Origin: Clostridia bacterium
Lineage (GTDB): Bacteria > Bacillota > Clostridia > Oscillospirales > CAG-272
Direction of reading: 5' to 3'
Length of the DNA: 64,000 bases
Assembly (NCBI GenBank): GCA_017504405.1
Contig: JAFVRG010000012.1
Span: 42,352 to 106,351, forward strand
In this document: piece by piece, positions 60,451-64,000 of the stretch
Layout: each line of letters starts with the position of its first letter
Position numbering within the stretch: the stretch's first letter is position 1
Translations under genes and position numbers: made by a program
Notes under the pieces: model-generated
Told to the model about the DNA's origin: nothing
Database searches by the model: none
What the model saw: only the letters and a program-made list of their open reading frames with translations

Positions 60451-60864
60451 ATGCCAACCTTTAACCAGCTTGTTAAGAATGGCAGAACGAAGTCTGAGTA
60501 TAAGTCCAAGTCGCCTGTTCTTCAGAGAGGATTCAACTCTATAAAGAATAAGCCGACTGATGTCAGCGCACCTCAGAAGAGAGGCGTTTGCACCAAGGTA
60601 ACTACTACCAGCCCTAAGAAGCCTAACTCGGCTCTGCGTAAGATCGCCAGAGTAAGACTTACGAACGGAATGGAAGCTACCACTTATATTCCCGGTATCG
60701 GACATAACCTGCAGGAGCACTCCGTTGTCCTCATCAGAGGCGGACGTGTACGTGACCTTCCCGGTTGCCGTTACCACATCATTCGCGGAACTCTGGATGC
60801 ACAGGGTGTTGCGAACCGTAAGCAGGGCCGTTCCAAGTATGGAGCTAAGCGCCCCAAGAAGTAA
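60451..60864 (+). CDS. rpsL: Small ribosomal subunit protein uS12
   Basis: 137 residues, the longer Gram-positive form. [14 protein letters not shown] keeps both streptomycin-site lysines of the first loop. The second loop reads [13 protein letters not shown]: Arg101 stands where E. coli Lys87 and M. tuberculosis Lys88 normally stand, a change known to give streptomycin resistance. The Asp modified by RimO (RDLPG) is present. First gene of rpsL-rpsG-fusA-tuf. Confidence 0.98.
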   Translation: MPTFNQLVKNGRTKSEYKSKSPVLQRGFNSIKNKPTDVSAPQKRGVCTKVTTTSPKKPNSALRKIARVRLTNGMEATTYIPGIGHNLQEHSVVLIRGGRVRDLPGCRYHIIRGTLDAQGVANRKQGRSKYGAKRPKK

Positions 60865-61016
60865 GCTGTAAATCATTACAGCCTTGTGCCGTCTTATTGC
60901 TGTGATTATAAATGTTTATATATTTAGATTATTGCTTGACGTGCACTGAACGAAGGGCTTTGTGCCCTTAGAGTACCTATGATATCATAGAATATTAATG
61001 AAGGAGGGAAGGAAAA

Positions 61017-61487
61017 GTGCCAAGAAGAGGTCAAATTTCCAAGAGAGACGTATTGCCGGATCCTATATACGGTTCCAAGCTCGTAACTAAGCTTGTGAAC
61101 AACATAATGCTGGACGGCAAGAAGGGTGTTGCTCAGAAAATCGTTTACGATGCATTCGCTATCGTAGAGGAAAAGCAGGGACAAAATCCCCTTGAGGTTT
61201 TCCAGGCAGCGCTTGAGAATGTAATGCCCGTGCTTGAAGTAAAGGCTCGCCGTATCGGCGGTTCTAACTATCAGGTGCCTATGGAAGTTCGTGCTGAGCG
61301 CCGTCAGACTCTCGGTCTGCGTTGGCTCACTCAGTTCTCCAGAAGCCGTGGCGAGAGAACCATGGCGGAGAGACTTGCTGCTGAAATAATGGACGCAAAG
61401 GCAGGTCAGGGCGGAGCATTCAAGAAGAAGGAAGAAACTCACCGTATGGCTGAAGCTAACAAGGCTTTCGCACATTACAAGTTCTGA
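61017..61487 (+). CDS. rpsG: Small ribosomal subunit protein uS7
   Basis: 156 residues, normal length. Starts with GTG after GAAGGAGGGAAGG; sequence [32 protein letters not shown] and [15 protein letters not shown] is canonical. The 152-bp gap after rpsL holds GCTGTAA-ATCA-TTACAGC (60865-60882), AAGGGC-TTTGT-GCCCTT (60954-60970) and a CTATGATATCATAG palindrome, possible sites for S7 autoregulation. Confidence 0.98.
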   Translation: MPRRGQISKRDVLPDPIYGSKLVTKLVNNIMLDGKKGVAQKIVYDAFAIVEEKQGQNPLEVFQAALENVMPVLEVKARRIGGSNYQVPMEVRAERRQTLGLRWLTQFSRSRGERTMAERLAAEIMDAKAGQGGAFKKKEETHRMAEANKAFAHYKF

Positions 61488-61518
61488 TAACCCATAAAAC
61501 AAGAAAGGAGAATAAAAA

Positions 61519-63645
61519 ATGGCAAGAGAATATCCCCTTGAGCGAACCCGAAATATCGGTATTATGGCTCACATTGACGCAGGTAAGACTACTACAACCG
61601 AGCGTATCTTGTTTTATACGGGTAGAACTCACCGCATAGGTGAAACTCACGACGGTACCGCAACAATGGACTGGATGGTACAGGAGCAGGAGCGTGGAAT
61701 TACCATCACCTCCGCTGCTACCACCTGCTATTGGGCTCCGTCAGTTTACCATAACGATCCCGAGGCGGCTAAGGCTAACACCTGCCGTATCAACATCATC
61801 GACACCCCCGGTCACGTTGACTTTACCGTGGAGGTTGAGAGATCGCTCAGAGTTCTTGACGGTTCTGTAACCGTTCTCTGCGCAAAGGGAGGCGTTGAGC
61901 CCCAGTCTGAGACCGTATGGCGTCAGGCTGATAAGTATTCCGTTCCGAGAATGGCATACGTAAACAAGATGGATATCACAGGTGCAGACTTCTACCGTGT
62001 TGTTGGCATGATGAAGGACCGTCTGCACGCAAACGCTGTTCCGATCCAGCTTCCGATCGGCGCCGAGAATATGTTCCGCGGAATCATCGACCTTATGGAG
62101 ATGAAGGCGGACGTTTACTACGATGACCTCGGTAAGGATATGAGAGTTGAGGAAATTCCCGAGGATATGAAGGAAAAGGCTCAGCAGTATCACGACGCAA
62201 TGGTTGAGTCAATCTGCGAAACCGACGAGGCTCTCATGGACAAGTTCTTCAACGAGGAGGAAATCACCGTTGAGGAGCTGAAGGCTGCACTTCGCCGTGC
62301 AACCATCGCAAACCAGATAGTTCCCGTAGTTTGCGGAACATCTTATAAGAACAAGGGCGTTCAGAAGCTTCTTGATGCAGTTATCGACTACATGCCGGCA
62401 CCTACCGACATCGAGGCTATCAAGGGCGTGAATCCCAAGACCGAGGAGCCCGAAACCCGTCCCGCATCGGACAGCGAGCCCTTCTCGGCATTGGCGTTCA
62501 AGATAATGACCGACCCGTTCGTTGGTAAGCTCTGCTTCTTCCGTGTATATTCGGGTTACGTTGAAAAGGGCACAGCCGTTTACAACTCAACCAAGGATAA
62601 GGAAGAGAGATTCGGAAGAATCCTTCAGATGCACGCTAACGACAGAAAGGATATCGACGTTTGCTACTCCGGAGATATCGCAGCCGCTATCGGTGTAAGA
62701 TACACCACAACGGGCGATACCTTCTGTGATGAGAAGCACCCCGTTATCCTCGAATCAATGGAATTCCCCGAGCCTGTTATCCGTGTTGCCATCGAGCCCA
62801 AGACCAAGGCAGGTCAGGAGAAGATGGGTATCGCACTCGCAAAGCTGGCTGAGGAGGACCCCACATTCAGAACCTACACCGACGATGAAACGTCACAGAC
62901 CATCATCGCAGGAATGGGTGAGCTTCACCTCGAAATCATCGTAGACAGACTTCTCCGTGAGTTCAAGGTTGAGGCAGATGTAGGTAACCCGCAGGTTGCT
63001 TACAAGGAGACCATACGCAAGGCTGTTGAGCAGGATACCAAGTATGCACGTCAGTCAGGCGGTAAGGGTCAGTACGGACACGTTAAGATCAAGGTTGAGC
63101 CTAACGAGCAGGGCAAGGGATACGAGTTCATCAACGCTGTTACGGGCGGTGCTATTCCGAAGGAATACATTCCCGCAGTTGATAACGGTATTCAGGGCGC
63201 TATGCAGTGCGGTGTCCTTGCAGGCTATAACGTAGTTGACGTAAAGGTTACTCTTTACGACGGTTCTTACCACGAGGTCGACTCCTCGGAAATGGCGTTC
63301 AAGATTGCAGGTTCAATGGCATTCAAGGAGGCTATGCGTAAGGCAAATCCCGTACTCACCGAGCCTGTTATGAAGGTTAGCGTTACCACTCCCGACGATT
63401 ACATGGGAGACGTTATCGGTGACATTAACTCCCGCCGTGGAGCTATCGAGAGCATGGAGCCTGTATCGGGCGGTCAGCAGATAGTTTCCAAGGTACCGCT
63501 GTCCGAGATGTTCGGATATGCAACCGCTCTTCGTTCCAGAACACAGGGACGTGGAGTTTACACCATGGAGCCCAGCCACTTCCAGGAAGTTCCTAAGAGC
63601 ATTCAGGAAGAGATTATCAAGTCCCGTGGCGTAAAGAACGACTAA
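61519..63645 (+). CDS. fusA: Elongation factor G
   Basis: 708 residues. [18 protein letters not shown] (G1), DTPGHVDF (G3) and [10 protein letters not shown] (G4) form the GTPase domain; domains II-V follow with [12 protein letters not shown] in domain IV and SRRGAIESM in domain V. Complete, without frame problems. It catalyses ribosomal translocation. 31 bp after rpsG. Confidence 0.98.
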   Translation: MAREYPLERTRNIGIMAHIDAGKTTTTERILFYTGRTHRIGETHDGTATMDWMVQEQERGITITSAATTCYWAPSVYHNDPEAAKANTCRINIIDTPGHVDFTVEVERSLRVLDGSVTVLCAKGGVEPQSETVWRQADKYSVPRMAYVNKMDITGADFYRVVGMMKDRLHANAVPIQLPIGAENMFRGIIDLMEMKADVYYDDLGKDMRVEEIPEDMKEKAQQYHDAMVESICETDEALMDKFFNEEEITVEELKAALRRATIANQIVPVVCGTSYKNKGVQKLLDAVIDYMPAPTDIEAIKGVNPKTEEPETRPASDSEPFSALAFKIMTDPFVGKLCFFRVYSGYVEKGTAVYNSTKDKEERFGRILQMHANDRKDIDVCYSGDIAAAIGVRYTTTGDTFCDEKHPVILESMEFPEPVIRVAIEPKTKAGQEKMGIALAKLAEEDPTFRTYTDDETSQTIIAGMGELHLEIIVDRLLREFKVEADVGNPQVAYKETIRKAVEQDTKYARQSGGKGQYGHVKIKVEPNEQGKGYEFINAVTGGAIPKEYIPAVDNGIQGAMQCGVLAGYNVVDVKVTLYDGSYHEVDSSEMAFKIAGSMAFKEAMRKANPVLTEPVMKVSVTTPDDYMGDVIGDINSRRGAIESMEPVSGGQQIVSKVPLSEMFGYATALRSRTQGRGVYTMEPSHFQEVPKSIQEEIIKSRGVKND

Positions 63646-63713
63646 TTTTTGTGTAAATGTGCGAGAGCACGAAAAATAAAAAATAAAAAAATAAATTTAA
63701 GGAGGATATTACA

Positions 63714-64000
63714 ATGGCAAAGGCTAAGTTTGAAAAAACAAAACCCCATGTAAATATCGGTACAATCGGTCACGTTGACCACGGCAAGACAACCCTTACT
63801 GCAGCTATCACTAAGTATCTTTCTGTTGCTAACGGCGCAAACGAGTTCCTCGCTTACGACCAGATCGACAACGCTCCCGAGGAGAGAGCAAGAGGTATCA
63901 CAATCAATACCCGTCACGTTGAGTACGAGACAACCGCTCGTCACTATGCACACGTTGACTGCCCCGGCCACGCTGACTACGTAAAGAACATGATTACAGG
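63714..64000 (+). CDS. tuf: Elongation factor Tu, partial (runs off the window)
   Basis: The first 95 codons are visible: [20 protein letters not shown], then the G1 loop [10 protein letters not shown], switch [11 protein letters not shown] and [12 protein letters not shown] (G3). AAGGAGG lies nine bases before the ATG. It carries aminoacyl-tRNA to the ribosome. The 3' end is outside the window. Confidence 0.97.
   Translation, partial: MAKAKFEKTKPHVNIGTIGHVDHGKTTLTAAITKYLSVANGANEFLAYDQIDNAPEERARGITINTRHVEYETTARHYAHVDCPGHADYVKNMIT

Noticed and set aside
1..64000. tRNA or rRNA genes
   Set aside because: No cloverleaf with a TTC-containing arm or rRNA-like conserved block was recognised on either strand by eye.

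Overview
The window looks like the chromosome of an anaerobic, low-to-mid GC Firmicute of the class Clostridia, probably an uncultured gut or rumen lineage near the Oscillospirales/Christensenellales. The evidence is Gram-positive style Shine-Dalgarno sites, sigma-A promoters with 17-bp spacers, a long-form ribosomal protein S12, type III glutamine synthetase, AbrB, XRE and RpiR regulators, AddB recombination, a perfect CcpA cre site and strictly anaerobic glycyl-radical chemistry. The genus cannot be fixed from the sequence.

Region 1 (1-15190) is one long operon for a glycyl-radical-enzyme bacterial microcompartment of the fucose/rhamnose (GRM5, 1,2-propanediol) type. A RpiR regulator with three palindromic operators upstream leads it. 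It continues with acetate kinase, a class II sugar-phosphate aldolase, CoA-acylating aldehyde dehydrogenase, a zinc alcohol dehydrogenase, four BMC-H shell genes, PduL, a pentameric vertex protein, a PduS-like electron carrier, a PduT-like trimer with an iron-sulfur pore cysteine, B12-independent propanediol dehydratase and its activase, a PduU/EutS shell protein and a EutP/PduV GTPase. It ends with a ParA/McdA-like ATPase and a repeat-rich basic adaptor. Predicted flow: deoxysugar phosphate to lactaldehyde, to 1,2-propanediol, to propionaldehyde, then either propanol or propionyl-CoA, propionyl-phosphate and propionate with ATP. The ParA/adaptor pair is most simply read as a positioning system for this microcompartment.

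Region 2 (15350-23520) holds a tiny Cys-rich membrane peptide, a GtrA/GtrB/membrane glycosyltransferase-like set, a sialate-esterase-like hydrolase, a self-cleaving-type repressor with clear operators facing two small unknown genes, galT and two small regulators. Region 3 (23520-31000) has an NhaC antiporter flanked by inverted repeats and carrying a probable C-terminal frameshift, a winged-helix regulator, an addB without addA, KDPG aldolase under a cre-overlapped promoter, and a structured tandem repeat.

Region 4 (31000-44100) encodes three paralogous large lipoproteins (one behind a promoter whose spacer is a run of 17 T), a 3'-5' exonuclease, another lipoprotein, glnN, and a compact HPr-kinase-like/PqqD-like/signal-peptidase-like operon. 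Region 5 (44100-64000) is the rpoB-rpoC and rpsL-rpsG-fusA-tuf block, split by about 8.4 kb of unrelated genes (GT26 glycosyltransferase, gapA, acyl-CoA ligase, a zinc-finger AbrB protein behind a strongly structured leader RNA, an RsmF-type rRNA methylase, two SGNH hydrolases and a HAD phosphatase). tuf runs off the end. No tRNA, rRNA, CRISPR array or transposase was seen.
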